A DNA stretch of 64,000 nt, taken from the NCBI GenBank assembly GCA_029448655.1, contig JACCLO010000006.1, positions 124,001-188,000 on the forward strand, in the 5' to 3' direction. Shown here piece by piece: positions 21,465 to 32,099 of this stretch. The translations under genes were made by a program, and so were the position numbers. This stretch comes from Wolfiporia cocos (taxonomy: Eukaryota > Basidiomycota > Agaricomycetes > Polyporales > Phaeolaceae). The notes beneath the pieces are model-generated. The model had not been told where the DNA came from. It did no database searches and saw nothing but the letters and a program-made list of their open reading frames with translations. Numbering within the stretch: position 1 is the first letter of the stretch; every line of letters begins with the position of its first letter.

Positions 21465-21640
21465 TATTTAGAATGCAGTGCTGCAAATATAACAATACGG
21501 AGCAGCAATACTGAAATCATAGGTGGCAATATAGTACGCTGTGCAGCAATATAAGATAGCAGTGCAGCAATAGCAGCAATATGACACAGCAATTATAGAA
21601 ACACTGTGAAGCAATATACAACAATATTCAGCTATAGGCT
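21465..21640. repeat. GCAATAT-rich cryptic repeat
   Basis: CAGCAATAT and close variants recur at irregular 15-30 bp spacing about ten times. Not a strict tandem array. No gene seen in or next to it except the minus-strand gene beginning beyond 21754. Confidence 0.5.
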
Positions 21641-21753
21641 ATAGATTTGGGTCGGAGATTGTAGTTACATTACATTTGGCAGTTGAAGTTTACATGTCTA
21701 CAACCAATTGTATTGACCATACTACAGCACAGTTTCTAAGTACTCCACATTTG

Positions 21754-22638
21754 CTAGTCCTCCCATGGGCTTTTCTCCACTCGCATCAAGTCATCGGAAA
21801 AGAGTGGGGGCACCTTCTTCTCTTGCTGTGACGATGGTCTGGCACAATTGCCAATATGAGATGGTCCCACCACCAGTTGTGTAGCACTCAAGGTGAGTGA
21901 ATGTGGTACAATGACCAGCAAAGGTAATTCAGGTAAAATATCATCCAGCACCCAGTCAGCTGGATCAAAGCCAAGTCCAGTAGGCAACATGTCATCCAGC
22001 TCGCTATCTGATTCTACAAACAGAGGAGCCTGATGATACAGTGAGTAACTCGTCCATTAGTACATACTAGTTGTTCTCACCTAGACTGTCTGTCTCCACT
22101 TTCTGCTTCCCTTTGGCATTGCGACTGGGGTCTTCATTGTGATCGACCTCTGCAGAGCTAATGTTGGCACCTTATAGAATGGTGCCTTTATCAGTACATG
22201 CACAGAGAATGAGCAGAAGTCAAACCTACCCATGTCCCATGAGTGTTCCATGTCTGTATCACTACTGTCACCCAAGGGTGTCCCTGTAGATACCTCACCA
22301 TAGGAATCCACATTAGAGGTCTCCCTGGCTGTGGGCAATGCAGTCACTGAATCCAGATCACTAATCTTGATCCAATCATTGTTGTATACCCCCTCCACGA
22401 TGTGAATCTTAGATGCTATTAACACAGACATAGATCGATGTGTGGTTGTTAAGTGGCTCATTATGCACTCACCAAAGTAGAGCTTACAGCATGACATGCT
22501 ACACCCTACCCCACCCTTGGCGCAGTCTAAGGCACATCCAGTAGCCTCCCCATTGACAATCTCTATTGACCTATTGAGCCAATGACAGATGACCCAGGAA
22601 ATCTCTTCTGTAGAGTTCCTATGCATGTGGCCAAGTGC
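21754..22638 (-). CDS. Unknown intron-containing gene, at least four exons
   Basis: Proposed exons on the minus strand: 22638-22473, 22415-22230, 22170-22081, 22013-21754, about 230 aa. Introns are 57, 59 and 67 nt with GTGAGT, GTAGGT and GTGAGA donors, AG acceptors and a branch-like ACTGATA, and all junctions are phase 1. Spliced joins remove every stop and give an acidic, Ser/Asp-rich middle and a C-terminal part with FDPADWVLDD and FSDDLMRVEK. A Cys-rich N-terminal piece (CAKGGVGC, MSCC) is visible. The first exon probably starts at an acceptor at 22638, so more exons may lie upstream. I do not recognise the protein; it could be host or an old DNA-transposon passenger. Confidence 0.5.
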
Positions 22639-22807
22639 CTGAGGGAGAAGTCATGTTAACCAATGATCGATCTTCTCAGCATCCCAGCTTTTCCCGAATG
22701 CAATGCCTTCACATGAGATTGCCAGACCATGGTAGAGTTTCAGTCAACTATCTTAATCTGCCAACTGCCCTTCACTTAAGAAATGGCAGTTGCAAGCTAG
22801 GTTTGCA

Positions 22808-22845
22808 CACAGATTAATCTGCTAGCTGCGGCAGATTAATCTACT
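22808..22845. repeat. Repeated palindrome CAGATTAATCTG
   Basis: CAGATTAATCTG is a perfect 12-bp palindrome and is followed, after CTAGCTGCGG, by a second CAGATTAATCT. It lies just 3' of the tRNA-like sequence on the minus strand and may belong to the same short interspersed element. Confidence 0.45.
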
Positions 22846-22861
22846 GTGACAATAAAATGAT

Positions 22862-22945
22862 ACATCCAGGATTCGAACCAAGGACCTTAGCACAGATGAG
22901 AATAAGAACATCGCAGCATAATTAGCCAACTGAGCCATAGTGGCA
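22862..22945 (-). other. tRNA-like sequence (pseudogene or SINE head)
   Basis: On the minus strand TGGCTCAGTTGG (22926-22937) matches a pol III A box and GGTTCGAATCC (22869-22879) a B box, in the right order and at tRNA-like spacing. The acceptor and T stems do not pair well, so it is not a working tRNA gene. A tRNA-derived SINE or tRNA relic is the likely reading. Confidence 0.45.
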
Positions 22946-22990
22946 ACAATTACCTTTGACCAATCAAAATATATATAATGCAAATTTTAC

Positions 22991-23606
22991 TGACACAGAC
23001 ATACCCCTCATCGCCCTACAAGTGACCCCCTGGGGCTCCATAAGTGCAGACAGCGTAACCAGCCTCAAGTGGAGTTCCTAAGGGACTGCACACGAGAAGA
23101 TGGAACACCCTAAGGGCACATCATCCACTGAAACCCAGAAAGCAGGAGGTGGCAACTAAAGGGAGAAGGCATCGTCCACGTGCGAGGCAGACAAGAGATG
23201 ATGTAAGGGGCGCAAGGCCCAACGTCGAGAATAAGTGTTCTGAGGTGTACCTCAGAACAACAGTGCATATATGTACATGCACAGACCCTGACACTACACT
23301 AAGTGTCTACCCTAAAGTAAGGGTCTGTGTGCCAGTAATGGCATGCATGCACATGGATCATAACGGGGCTAGGCTCATCACCATAGCCACGTGCATATGT
23401 CATAATGTAATGCTAAGGGCCGGGCCGGGGCTATCTAAGCGCTATGGGTGATACTCTCTATCTAATCTATGAGGTCACATGATATATAGGCTACATAGTC
23501 AGTGACAGAGTGGTTAAGGTGCGAGTACAGAGGGTGAAGGACGTGGTTCAAGCCTTAGAAAAGGCGTAAAAATGAACATGCCTTTATGCCACAGAAATCT
23601 GTGACA
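22991..23606 (-). repeat. 3' LTR of inverted element Z
   Basis: 616 bp, TGACACAG...AATCTGTGACA, followed on the plus strand by TTAC (inverted polypurine end). Flanking 5-mers differ, as expected for one end of a longer element. Plus-strand tRNA-like boxes at 23508-23519 and 23543-23554 are a weak match. Confidence 0.7.
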
Positions 23607-24855
23607 TTACGTCTGCCCTAAGATTCATCATCCCGGTGAAGAACCTAGAAAGAAACCCTATGAAGCAAAGGCTTGAGCGCTGCGCGGGCGCTGAAGGGTG
23701 TTCCAAGGCCTTTAGAGGTCAGGTCGAGGAAGGAAAGGGGTGGTACTGCAATCGCTGTGAATACTCCTGTAGAAGTGGAAAGCATGCTCGCGTCTTCCAG
23801 CAGTGCGTGAGGGTACTCCGGCATAATGCCAGAGTCTTTGGCCATAACGTGGCTGGAGGCAGTGGAGGTGGTAGTCTCTTTGCTCGCCTTAAGACAAGGT
23901 GCTGGCTAGGCGTAAGTCGAGGGCTGTGGGTTGGAAGCCTGTGGGGCACGTGTTGGCCCATCCAAGACTTTGAAGAGATGGGGAGTTGGTCCATCGAGTC
24001 CGTAACTAGGTGTCCTGTCATGGTTACCGGCAGTTAACACCCCTGTAAGGGTACCGGAGGTTGTTGACGAGGGATGAGCGGGGATCGGTCGCTTTCCTAG
24101 TGAAAGGAGGGACAGGAGGACGTTGGAGGTGCATACCGTCACGTAGCAGTAGCAGACCGTGTGTTCCTGGTTGACTAGGCACAGGACGGTTGGGGTGATC
24201 TGGCAGTTGGAGTGTAGGACCGGGGTTTCCAGGCCCTGGTCGGTGATCAGTATGCTCCGCTGGCCCGTCGTGGGCTGCCGGATGGAGTATGGCCGTGAGG
24301 CGGTCATCTGTGATAGGGGACGGGGTACTCTGGTCGTGAGGTATGGTCCAGGTAGTGAAGTCGTCCGGCTAGGCTAAGGGGGATTCCCTAATGCTTGACT
24401 GTGGGCATTGGCCTAGGTAGGTCGGAGACTTTGGGACCGGGGGTGGTTGTAGGTATGGCCCTTTTTATACACCGGGGCGGTCGCCATGGGTTCCCGTATG
24501 ACTGGAGTGTGATGGTGGGTTCCGACATGCAGTGGGCTTCGTCGTATCAATAGATGGTGGTCAGGCCCTTCCGCATACGTGTGTCGGTGTGGGAGGTAGC
24601 GTCTTGGATGACGTCCTCCAATGGTGGTGTTGCTGTGCATAGGAGGTAGGTGGTCCTGGAGAGGGACCTGAGGGCCTCCGTACGCATGACAGCGCATGCC
24701 CTTACATGCATAACTTGCCATTATGTTGTGTCACTGTACCGCGGAGGGTCCGGGCTTGTGAGTCGGCGTCGTAGGTCTTTGGATATGATGAAAACCGCCG
24801 GACCCCTTAACAGGTGGTCTGGGGCGCCGAAGCCGTGTGACGGGGACGTACCGTG
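23607..24855 (-). mobile_element. Interior of inverted LTR element Z, 5' end lost
   Basis: Next to the LTR, the inverted stem-loop (23624-23640, GGGAT loop on the minus strand) and the following CCTAG word resemble the 3' ends of N and M, so Z is in the same group but longer. No frame on either strand shows a known domain; the longest ones (about 100-130 codons) are not conserved elsewhere. Its right side is cut by LTR E at 24856. Confidence 0.5.
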
Positions 24856-25469
24856 TGTCACAGTTTTTCCTAGTGTCTCACTATTTTTCCCTTATTTTTC
24901 CCTATTTTTCCTGATTTTCTACGACTCGCTGCACTCGCCTTTCCAACCACGTGGTTTACCGGTATCTTATCTCGTAGATAGAGTACTTATCTTATCTCTT
25001 ATCTCGTTAGCCCAGTGCCTATCACGGCGCTACGTCTTATCTAAACCTTACGGTTATCTTTCTTGCACGTGACCCTACAAAGAGTTACACACAACGTTGC
25101 CACACGTCACATGGCTTTGCAGACCTCACGGTCACCTGCCGCTGCCTTACGCTCAGTCAGCGACACTAGAGACTATCACAAGCTTACGGTTATTGTACTA
25201 GCCGTTTCACATGTTAAGCTTATCACAAGCTCCGGGACGTACCCTTACCGGTACTCAACCCTACGCCCTGCAGTATCATTAGTCTTACCTACAGTGTTAC
25301 GGGTCTTCCCTTACATGTATATAAGCTAGGTCCTGAGTACGTTGTAGACTCAGAATAGTTCTCTTCGACAATCGACTAGTTGTCTTACCATCTATCTCGA
25401 CTGAACTCTTACTTCTTATCTGACACCGCCCCTCAACGCTTTTATTGTCATAAGTGAGTGTCCGTGTCA
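24856..25469 (+). repeat. 5' LTR of element E
   Basis: 614 bp, TGTCACAG...TCCGTGTCA, with TATA in ACATGTATATAAGC and R-start candidate AGAATAGTTCT at 25352-25362. It is followed by a matching primer site, so it is a 5' LTR and not a solo LTR. Confidence 0.85.
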
Positions 25470-25471
25470 TT

Positions 25472-25482
25472 AGAACTATTCT
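25472..25482 (+). other. Self-priming primer site of E
   Basis: AGAACTATTCT is an exact 11-nt complement of AGAATAGTTCT (25352-25362), 2 nt after the LTR end. Confidence 0.75.
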
Positions 25483-25945
25483 TTTCATCGCCCCCCGGCC
25501 CTTTGTGGCCCTGGGGTTTTTGTGTTTCTAGGCCGGCGGTTTCATGTGAACCCCTTTTCTTTACAGATGTTTTATTATCGGGTTCAGGGGGATACATAGC
25601 GACGCCCATGCTATTCAATAGGGTATTAGGGGTACCTGCAAAGGACCTCTAATGTGAATGGCGGCGGTGGTTCAGACTTGGGCGATGCCCAGACATAACC
25701 CCGTTGCTAAGTAACACGCTTATTGTCCAGGCATAAGGACACAGCCTCGTTTCTTCGGAAACCAGACTAAAACCCGGCTCGCCGGCCTAATGACCATATG
25801 GGATCGAACCTTAACGGGATCTCCCGGTCAGCGCTTCTAAGCGTCGGCTAACTTGCCTGCGGTGGACATCTGGGAGCGCTGCGGCTAGCCACTATGAGTG
25901 TAATACTCTAAACGGTTGTTACCAGGACCACAAGGGAAGCGGGAC
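25483..25945 (+). other. Leader of element E, cut by element D
   Basis: Pyrimidine-rich start, then CTGGGGTTTTTGTG, like the leaders of A, D and L. No ORF. It ends where the D LTR begins (gggac|TGTCAC). The rest of E is not present in the window. Confidence 0.55.
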
Positions 25946-26559
25946 TGTCACAGAATTTCCCTAGTATTTCTACTATTTTTCCCGGATTATTAGCAATTAT
26001 TCTACGGTTTCTACACCTATAAGAGCTTATCCTGAAGGTTAACGTATAGTTACATACGAGCCGAGTGATGGCCGCGTTATCTCCCGTAACGACGGTATCT
26101 AATCAACGGAAGTTCCCGCACATAGTCACATGTCTAGCTAGTAGCCAATCGGACGTCCCGTCCGAAGCAGTCAGCAGATAAACGTCAGCGGACCGGCGTT
26201 GTGGTCACGCCGTTCTTTAGTAAGACGTAGAGCGCATTCGGCCATTGGATCGCAATGAGCCGTACATCTATATCCCAGTTTTGATCGGCATATGTATTTA
26301 TTCTGTATTACTCAGTACATAGGTCTCCGAGGACTTGTACATACGGATAAGGGTAATTAGATTACATAATAAGACTGTTAGGGGTCTTATTTAACATGTA
26401 TATAACCTAGAACTGCTGAGCGACTAAGTCCTCAGTTCTATTCATTGCATTCGCACCCCATAGCCTAACAAGCTAGTCGCGCCCTGCTTACTTGCTATAC
26501 ACTCTTGCCTAACCAGCAACCCCAAGACCATCAACTTGACTAGTGAGTATCTTGTGTCA
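25946..26559 (+). repeat. 5' LTR of element D
   Basis: 614 bp, TGTCACAG...CTTGTGTCA. TATA in ACATGTATATAACC (26398-26407); R-start candidate CAGTTCTATTCAT at 26433-26445. Confidence 0.92.
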
Positions 26560-26560
26560 T

Positions 26561-26573
26561 ATGAATAGAACTG
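26561..26573 (+). other. Self-priming primer site of D
   Basis: ATGAATAGAACTG is a 13-nt perfect complement of CAGTTCTATTCAT in the D LTR, 1 nt after the LTR end. Confidence 0.75.
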
Positions 26574-26825
26574 CTTTTTTGCCCCCGCCCCCTTAATCGG
26601 GGGTCTGGGATTTTTCTTCACAGGGTTGTCGTCAGAGTCTGCGCACCCCCTGTCGCTGCAAAGCACAGGAGGACCTTGGGATCTGGAGGATCACCGCCTT
26701 CGGGCAATATAGCCGGGCCCAGGCTTAAGGGACGGACTAGGAACCTGCAAAGGTCCTAGTCGAGAGTTGAGAAGCCGGTACAAGGGTGCAACCGGGGGTC
26801 TTCGGACTACCCAGATAGACCCGGT

Positions 26826-27524
26826 TGACACAGACTAGACTGTGGGACTCACACTATAACCTAATAAGCGACTTGAAGGAGTTGCTGGAGGTTGGTGAGG
26901 AGGCTAGTGGGCGCAAGCAGAGATGATATGTAACTGTGCGAATGCAGAGAACAAATCTAAGGCTTATCCGCAGTGATAGCCCTACTTATATACATGCGTT
27001 GTTTGGTTACCGGTAAGGGAGCCAAACATGAAGGTGGTCTGTGCGCAGACATAACTAATATGGTTAAGTCGTAAACTACAATAGACCATGTGCGCCGGTA
27101 ATGGCCGCACCAGTAAGATCGTTTGTTTGGACCGTAGGTCCATGTTGTGGAAGTGGCTGTAGCTACGTTAGTAAGCCATGCATGTGATTCTTATATACCG
27201 GTATCGGGATATGAGTAATCGTAAGGGCATTGGCATGTGATAACGAGCGGGCCGCTTATCCAATTGTACTGACATAGCCCGGTATCGGGATATGAGTAAG
27301 GCGCGTGACACCGGAGGTTAGTCCGATGAGTCATTGACGCGTACAAGCGTGTTATGTACGTGTTGTTATGACAGGTGGACGTATACCGCGTTGTGTACGT
27401 GTTGTTTGGTTGCGTGTACGTGTAGACGGGCGCTTAGCAGCGTAAATGTCTACAAGGTCGTAGAAATACCAGATAAATAGGTAAAAATACGGGAAAAATA
27501 GTGGCATGTCTCAAATCTGTGACA
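26826..27524 (-). repeat. 3' LTR of copy C
   Basis: 699 bp, inverted, TGACACAG...TCTGTGACA. Same sequence as 36131-36829 as far as read. Confidence 0.95.
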
Positions 27525-27557
27525 TTACCCCCTCTTCAGGTTTCATTGTCCCTAATG
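27525..27557 (-). other. Polypurine tract and 3' stem-loop of C
   Basis: Minus strand: CATT-AGGGAC-AATG at 27557-27544, then CTGAAGAGGGGG and TAA up to the LTR. Confidence 0.7.
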
Positions 27558-27563
27558 GAACGA

Positions 27564-30500
27564 TTACTTTCCTGTGGAGCCGAATCCACCAGTACCGCGC
27601 TCAGATTTAATCTTTTCAAAGTAAGATTTTCCGTGTAGCGTAATGTGCGGGTCCTTAGCAACTTCGCAGATGAGCTGGGCAATCTTATCACCGGCCCGAA
27701 TATCGATAGATATATCGGAGTGATTCCGGAGAATGATGATTACTTCGCCTTGATAATCGTGGTCGATGACGCCACCCATTACGTCTATGCCTTTGCGTGC
27801 GAGACTAGAGCGGGGGGCGATACGTCCGTAAGTGCCGAAAGGTACCTGGATTTTCAGTTTGGTGTTGTATTCTGTCTGCCCGTGAGCTGGCAGAACATCG
27901 CCTGTTGCAGTGTACAGGTCAAACCCAACCGAGTCCTTGGTTCCTTTTTCCGGCATTCGGCCGCCTTCGCCGACTACGATTTTCAAGTCTGCGTTTTGGT
28001 TAATGTCCGCTGACATCCATCCCCCGTCGGGGTGTCTAACCATGCGCTGCTTAGGATCTTTCGCAAATTCTTCGCGATACTGCGGCCAGTCGTCTGGCCA
28101 CGTGCATTCGTCGGCTTCCCAGTCGTCGCTATCAGGGTCGAAGACGTGAACTGCTTCTTTCCTTCTAGCTGATCGCCTGAGGGGGACATCCTGCATTGGA
28201 ATGGCGTGTGAAGCCTTGTATTCCTGCAGGATGTCGTATGCCGTGTCGAGATCGGCTTCGCGTACCCAGGAGTCGTCATTGATACCGAACCCTTTCCATC
28301 GGATTCTGTATTCAACTCTTCCTGCACGGAGACGATGATCTAAGATCTTCTCGACTTCCCATAACTCCTCGCCGTCGACCATTTCTGGTTGAGGCTCTGG
28401 TTTTTTCTGATGCACCGGGTCCTTGTACATGACCAACTTGGAAGCGTGAAATACTGGGTGATAAGCCCTGTATTGCTCGTCCATGTGTACCCTAAAGGTG
28501 ACCGGAGATAATTGTTCAATTATCCTGAATGGTCCCAAATAGCGTGGACTAAGACTTCTTTCGGAGTCTTGCCAGCTACGGGCGTCAACGAGAACTTTGT
28601 CGCCGACTTTAAACGGTACCGAGCGCTTATGTTGATCATAATACCAAGACCAGCGTTCAGCAGCCAGTTTCATAGCTGCCTTAGCTTGTTCTTGTGCTGA
28701 CCATCGTTCGTAAGCAATGACATTTAGGTCCACGTATTGTGTTGGACGTAAATTCGTAGGTCCTGCGTTGGGATGCCTTCCTAGTTCGACAAAGAATGGA
28801 CTATTCTTTGTTGTCTCACTAGCCGCGTTGTTGTACGCGAATTCGGCCGTAGGGAGAAACCATGACCAGTTATCCTTCTGAATAACATCGATGTAACATC
28901 TAAGATATTGTTCCAGGATTTGGTTAACTCTCTCCGTCTGGCCATCCGCTTGCGGGTGATAGGCAGTTGTCATTGACCGTTGGATTCCCAATTGTTCACA
29001 CCATCCCTTAAACAAGGCAGCTGCGAATTGCGGGCCTCTATCCGAAATGATTTGTTTCGGAAGTCCGTGGTTCGGATAGATCCGAAGGTATAGGAGGTTC
29101 GCTAATTCTTTCGCCGTTATCTTGTCTGATGTGGGAATGAAGTGCGCTCGCTTGGTAAGCCGGTCCACTATTACCATAATAGCATTGAATTGTTTCAATT
29201 CGCCGCTGGGCGGTAAGTGGACGATAAGGTCAATTGTGACGGTGTCCCAAGGTGCTTCCGGGACTGGGAGCGGTTGCAGGGGTCCGTACGGGGTCTGGTT
29301 GTGGTTCTTCATGCGTTGACATGTGTCACAACCTTCCACGTATTGCTTTACCATCGTGGTCATTCCAGGCCACCAGTAATTACGTGACAGAAGTTCATAG
29401 GTCTTCCATCGTCCGAAGTGTCCGGCCGTCACATGGTCATGATGTAACTCCAGAATCTTCGTGCGCAATTCCTTAGGCTCTTTTGGAACGTACACTTTTC
29501 CTCGTCTGAGGAGTAATCCGGCCTCCATGTTCCATTCCTGGAGATCTTTACCGAATTCCTTGGGACCACTTTTTAGTAGTTCCTGGTAATCCTTGGTAAT
29601 TTGATCGTCCATGAGGGCTTGTCGGATTTGTCGGAGAAGGTCCTCGTCGCCTGATTGTATCTCCTGCTGTGACGCTTCTAGCGCCCTAACCGTAAAGTAT
29701 TCCGGTTTCAGCAAAATTTGATCGCGATTGTCGAGTTCCACCCCCTCTTCATGGTCTGGCCTCCGTGACAGAGGATCAGCCGTGAGCATTGTTTTACCGG
29801 GTTTGTGACACATGGTGAAGTTGAACCTTGTCAGGTAAAGACTCCAACGTGCCTGTCTCCGGGTTAGCCGTTGTGCCGATTTGAAATATGTCAGATTGAG
29901 ATGATCCGACCATACTTCAAATTTGTGTGGGTGTCCTTCGAGGTAATGTCTCCATTCCTCTAGTGCACGGATGATTGCGAGCAACTCCTTATCGTAAATC
30001 TCATAGTTCCTTTCGGGTGCTGATAGAGATTTCGAGTAAAAGGCTACCGGGTGCCAGAGCTTATCCTCCGAAGAGTATTGTGATAGCACTGCACCAGTTG
30101 CGTAATCGGAAGAATCCGCTTCCACGCGGAACGGGGACTCCTGATCTGGGATCCGGAGTATTGGAGCCGATGTGAAAGCTTCCTTGAGAGTTTGGAAGGC
30201 TTCCGCTTGTTCGGGTCCCCAGTTCCATTGCGTGTTTTTCTTGGACAGTTCGGTTAACGGCTTAACCACTTTGGAGAAGTCTTTAATGAACCGCCGGTAG
30301 TAGTTGGCGAAGCCAACAAAGGCCTGGACGTCCTTCACCTTGGCAGGTGTAGGCCAGTCCATTACGCCGGCTACCTTCTTAGGGTCCATTTCGACCTTTC
30401 CTTTGGAAATGATCATTCCCAGGTATTCAATACTGCTTTGTTCGAAGAAGCACTTTTCAGGCTTCGCGAACAAGTCGTTGTCTTGCAAGATTTGTAATAC

Positions 30501-32099
30501 TTGCTTGACGATACGACGGTGTTCCAGCAGGTCGTTTCCGAACACAAGGATGTCGTCTAGGTAGACAATGACCTTTCCTTCTCTGATAAGGTCACCTAGG
30601 ATATCGTTCATCATGTGTTGGAACGTGCTGGGTGCATTACAAAAACCGAAGTACATGACTACGGCTTCGTAAAGGCCGTTAGGCGTAATGAATGCGGTCT
30701 TCCATTCATCTCCCTCCTTGATTCTTACGTTGTTGTAACCCCAACGCAAGTCGAGCTTCGTAAATATCGAAGCCTGGCTAAGCTTATCGATAAGCTCGTC
30801 TATGCGTGGGAGAGGGTACCTGTTTTTAATGGTCAAGTCGTTTACTTTTCGGTAATCGACTACCATTCGGGCTCCGCCGTCTTTTTTAGGGACGAAGAAG
30901 ACCGGGCTCGCGATCGGGGATATCGAGTGTCGGATGTAGCCCTTCCGTAACTCTTCCTGAATCCACTGATCTAGCGAGTTCGCTTCCTGAGGAGACATCT
31001 TGTATGCCTTACTCGGGGGCGGTAGTACCGCGTCATCGGGGAAGTCGATGGCGTGGTCGTATGGTTTCCGTTCGGGCATTCTTTCGGATGCGCGTTGAGA
31101 AAATACCGTGGGACCAAACTCCTGGTATTCCTCCGGAACCAAGGATTTCCATTTCTGGAGATCCGCATCTGTCAGAAATTCATCATCCGACTTCTCCGTT
31201 ATCGACTGAATGGCATCGATAAGGAGTTCCGTTCCTTCGTCAAGGGTGTTCACCCAAGCGACAAAGGGATTCTCAGGCTCCTCTAAGCCGAGAAAGTCTA
31301 TTGGAAAGTCATTGATGATCTGATAGATGTTGCGGGGTTCGATTTCATCTTCCTCCTCAGAAATCGAAACCCGTTTGCCATGTTTGCATTTTTCCGTACA
31401 CCGATATGTGAAGGTTCCTTCCGGCCAGTTGAAGTCCGGGTTGTGTTTCAGGAACCAATCATATCCGAGGATCACATCCGCATTCTGTACGTCCATTACG
31501 TACAAGAATTCGGTGGACTTGTGTTCCTCGTGCACCATATAAGCTTTTACTGCCATATTGATATTACCGGCGGTATTAGAGGTACCGTCGGCGTTACGAA
31601 TCTCGAGAGGCGAAGGTAGTTTCTGAGTGACTAACTTTTCCTCGTGGACGAGTTTCTTATCAATGACGCTTATTGATGCACCGGTGTCGATTAATGCCAT
31701 GGCGTTGACTTTCTTTCCATATACCCACAGTTCCACTTCGATAGAGAACGATTTATTGTCGTCTCGAGAATCGTTTCCATGTACATTATACAAAGTGAAA
31801 AACTTCAGCGCGAGCGGGTCAGGATAAAAGTATTGTACAGGAGGGGCACGTGTAGCTAGTGTCCGAGTCCTCCGGGCAAAGTCCATTGCCGAGTTACCGA
31901 ATATACCGAGATGGGATACCGGGTGACGTACGACCGCCTTATCTTCCCACAAGATAAGGGGTCTCTGTGAAGCCTCTTCGTAGAGGTGCGCTTCTTCGGG
32001 GCGCTGTACACTCCCAGCCGCTGCGGGGCTGGTGTGTTCTTCACAGAACGTCTTCGAGACGTGTGGTTGGGGCGAGGGGAACCGAGATGGTCCCGACAT
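27564..32099 (-). CDS. pol: Pol polyprotein, full length
   Basis: 1,511 aa without interruption. Protease DTGA (138), RT with YLDD (513-516), RNase H (Asp662 and EIYDKE motif), integrase HHCC (886-927, CDTC intact) and DD35E (957, 1020, 1056), chromodomain (about 1245-1300, WEVEKILDHR...YRIRWKGF), dUTPase (about 1378-1511). dUTPase motifs: VGFDLY near 1391; GRIAPRSSLA at 1425-1434; GVIDHDYQGEV at 1443-1453 with the catalytic-type Asp; GDKIAQLI at 1470-1477; RGTGGFGSTGK at 1501-1511. The product would copy RNA to DNA, integrate it, guide it to modified histones, and hydrolyse dUTP. Expressed from gag by +1 frameshift or re-initiation. Whether it is actually active is not shown. Confidence 0.95.
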   Translation of the reverse strand: MSGPSRFPSPQPHVSKTFCEEHTSPAAAGSVQRPEEAHLYEEASQRPLILWEDKAVVRHPVSHLGIFGNSAMDFARRTRTLATRAPPVQYFYPDPLALKFFTLYNVHGNDSRDDNKSFSIEVELWVYGKKVNAMALIDTGASISVIDKKLVHEEKLVTQKLPSPLEIRNADGTSNTAGNINMAVKAYMVHEEHKSTEFLYVMDVQNADVILGYDWFLKHNPDFNWPEGTFTYRCTEKCKHGKRVSISEEEDEIEPRNIYQIINDFPIDFLGLEEPENPFVAWVNTLDEGTELLIDAIQSITEKSDDEFLTDADLQKWKSLVPEEYQEFGPTVFSQRASERMPERKPYDHAIDFPDDAVLPPPSKAYKMSPQEANSLDQWIQEELRKGYIRHSISPIASPVFFVPKKDGGARMVVDYRKVNDLTIKNRYPLPRIDELIDKLSQASIFTKLDLRWGYNNVRIKEGDEWKTAFITPNGLYEAVVMYFGFCNAPSTFQHMMNDILGDLIREGKVIVYLDDILVFGNDLLEHRRIVKQVLQILQDNDLFAKPEKCFFEQSSIEYLGMIISKGKVEMDPKKVAGVMDWPTPAKVKDVQAFVGFANYYRRFIKDFSKVVKPLTELSKKNTQWNWGPEQAEAFQTLKEAFTSAPILRIPDQESPFRVEADSSDYATGAVLSQYSSEDKLWHPVAFYSKSLSAPERNYEIYDKELLAIIRALEEWRHYLEGHPHKFEVWSDHLNLTYFKSAQRLTRRQARWSLYLTRFNFTMCHKPGKTMLTADPLSRRPDHEEGVELDNRDQILLKPEYFTVRALEASQQEIQSGDEDLLRQIRQALMDDQITKDYQELLKSGPKEFGKDLQEWNMEAGLLLRRGKVYVPKEPKELRTKILELHHDHVTAGHFGRWKTYELLSRNYWWPGMTTMVKQYVEGCDTCQRMKNHNQTPYGPLQPLPVPEAPWDTVTIDLIVHLPPSGELKQFNAIMVIVDRLTKRAHFIPTSDKITAKELANLLYLRIYPNHGLPKQIISDRGPQFAAALFKGWCEQLGIQRSMTTAYHPQADGQTERVNQILEQYLRCYIDVIQKDNWSWFLPTAEFAYNNAASETTKNSPFFVELGRHPNAGPTNLRPTQYVDLNVIAYERWSAQEQAKAAMKLAAERWSWYYDQHKRSVPFKVGDKVLVDARSWQDSERSLSPRYLGPFRIIEQLSPVTFRVHMDEQYRAYHPVFHASKLVMYKDPVHQKKPEPQPEMVDGEELWEVEKILDHRLRAGRVEYRIRWKGFGINDDSWVREADLDTAYDILQEYKASHAIPMQDVPLRRSARRKEAVHVFDPDSDDWEADECTWPDDWPQYREEFAKDPKQRMVRHPDGGWMSADINQNADLKIVVGEGGRMPEKGTKDSVGFDLYTATGDVLPAHGQTEYNTKLKIQVPFGTYGRIAPRSSLARKGIDVMGGVIDHDYQGEVIIILRNHSDISIDIRAGDKIAQLICEVAKDPHITLHGKSYFEKIKSERGTGGFGSTGK

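Noticed and set aside
23508..23554. A-box and B-box-like words inside the Z LTR
   Set aside because: Spacing is too short for a tRNA and no stems form; kept only as a remark in the LTR entry.
23636..24037. 133-codon frame in the Z interior with Cys residues
   Set aside because: No spaced zinc motif, and the strand is opposite to the element; not supported.
25795..25880. tRNA-Ser-like pattern on the minus strand in the E leader (GGTTCGATCCC, variable-arm-like CGGG/CCCG)
   Set aside because: Anticodon and acceptor stems do not pair; one B-box match in a GC-rich leader is not enough.
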